The notes under the pieces were generated by a model. It did not search any database and was not told the origin of the DNA. It saw only the letters and a program-made list of their open reading frames with translations. A stretch of DNA of 64,000 bases from CAZHEV01 sp964531335 [NCBI: uncultured bacterium]. Lineage in GTDB: Bacteria > Eisenbacteria > RBG-16-71-46 > CAZHEV01. Position 1 is the stretch's first letter. The number at the start of each line of letters is the position of its first letter. The position numbers were made by a program, and so were the translations under genes. Where the stretch lies: NCBI GenBank assembly GCA_964531335.1, contig CAZHEV010000001.1, positions 244,986 through 308,985 of the forward strand, read 5' to 3'. Below, one piece after another: positions 63,948-64,000 of the stretch.

Positions 63948-64000
63948 TCATGGCCCGGCCTTCTTCCCGGCGAACAAGCCGTCTATGCTGATGATCCCCG
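63948..64000 (-). CDS. C-terminal tail of an unidentified gene (runs off window)
   Basis: The minus strand entering from the right edge is open for 16 codons and ends GIISIDGLFAGKKAGP then TGA. That stop overlaps an ATG as ATGA. Too short to name; it may be the 3' end of a gene upstream of the DUF2891 gene, or chance. Confidence 0.3.
   Translation of the reverse strand, partial: GIISIDGLFAGKKAGP

Overview
The window is GC-rich, densely packed chromosomal DNA, nearly all coded on the minus strand. It suggests an uncultured, envelope-complex (Gram-negative type) bacterium in or near the FCB superphylum, of the Eisenbacteria, Krumholzibacteria or Latescibacteria kind. Pointers are secreted right-handed beta-helix and M6-protease proteins, FlgD-like C-terminal domains (NPNPF / WDGRDxxG / SGxYxxR type), several small outer-membrane barrels, a full Bat (aerotolerance) operon, long-form PurC and a minimal two-gene SUF system. 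The phylum call is inference from gene content. Many genes start with GTG or TTG and overlap their neighbours by ATGA or GTGA, so long runs are translationally coupled. No rRNA, tRNA, CRISPR or transposase gene was seen.

Layout. 1-6.8 kb: the N-terminus of a CCA-adding enzyme, a TPR plus sigma-54-activator regulator with a small exported protein behind a near-consensus promoter, a beta-helix protein, an outer-membrane protein, an EIIA-Ntr-like protein and a short zinc-ribbon protein. 6.8-16.5 kb: moxR, DUF58, a BatD-like protein, batA, a batB/batC fusion, batD, batE and an AsmA-like protein. 16.6-27.3 kb: a TPR membrane protein, a pseudo-peptidase, a coiled-coil/zinc protein, a RapA-like SNF2 helicase, an outer-membrane protein, xerD, uvrC and murJ. 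27.4-35.4 kb: rpsT (+), proS, dapB, then a plus-strand island, then dapA and dapF. 35.3-46.1 kb: lipoprotein, hslU, hslV, xerC, trmFO, topA, secA. 46.2-60.3 kb: a PQQ-propeller protein, a polyprenol-kinase-like protein, a lytic transglycosylase, an M6 protease, purH, purC, purN, comEC. 60.7-64 kb: sufC and sufB (+), and a DUF2891 protein.

The most unusual region is 30.4-33.0 kb. The lysine/DAP genes dapF-dapA and dapB lie on the minus strand but are split by a plus-strand island. It holds a secreted FlgD-domain protein and a secreted SUMF1/C-type-lectin-fold protein. The last ~39 codons of the second look like the variable region of a diversity-generating retroelement (DGR) target: GGSW... 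and GFRV anchors frame runs of NNC codons that could each derive from AAC. The island has ~180-bp direct repeats (about 80% identical by eye) at both ends and an exact 18-bp direct repeat at the outer borders, with consensus TTGACA promoter elements at the repeat ends. No reverse transcriptase or template repeat is in the window, so any diversification would have to act in trans.

A second unusual unit is the coupled run SNF2 helicase, coiled-coil/zinc protein and exported protein. The last resembles M3-type metallopeptidases but its HEAGH zinc motif has become YMRGK.
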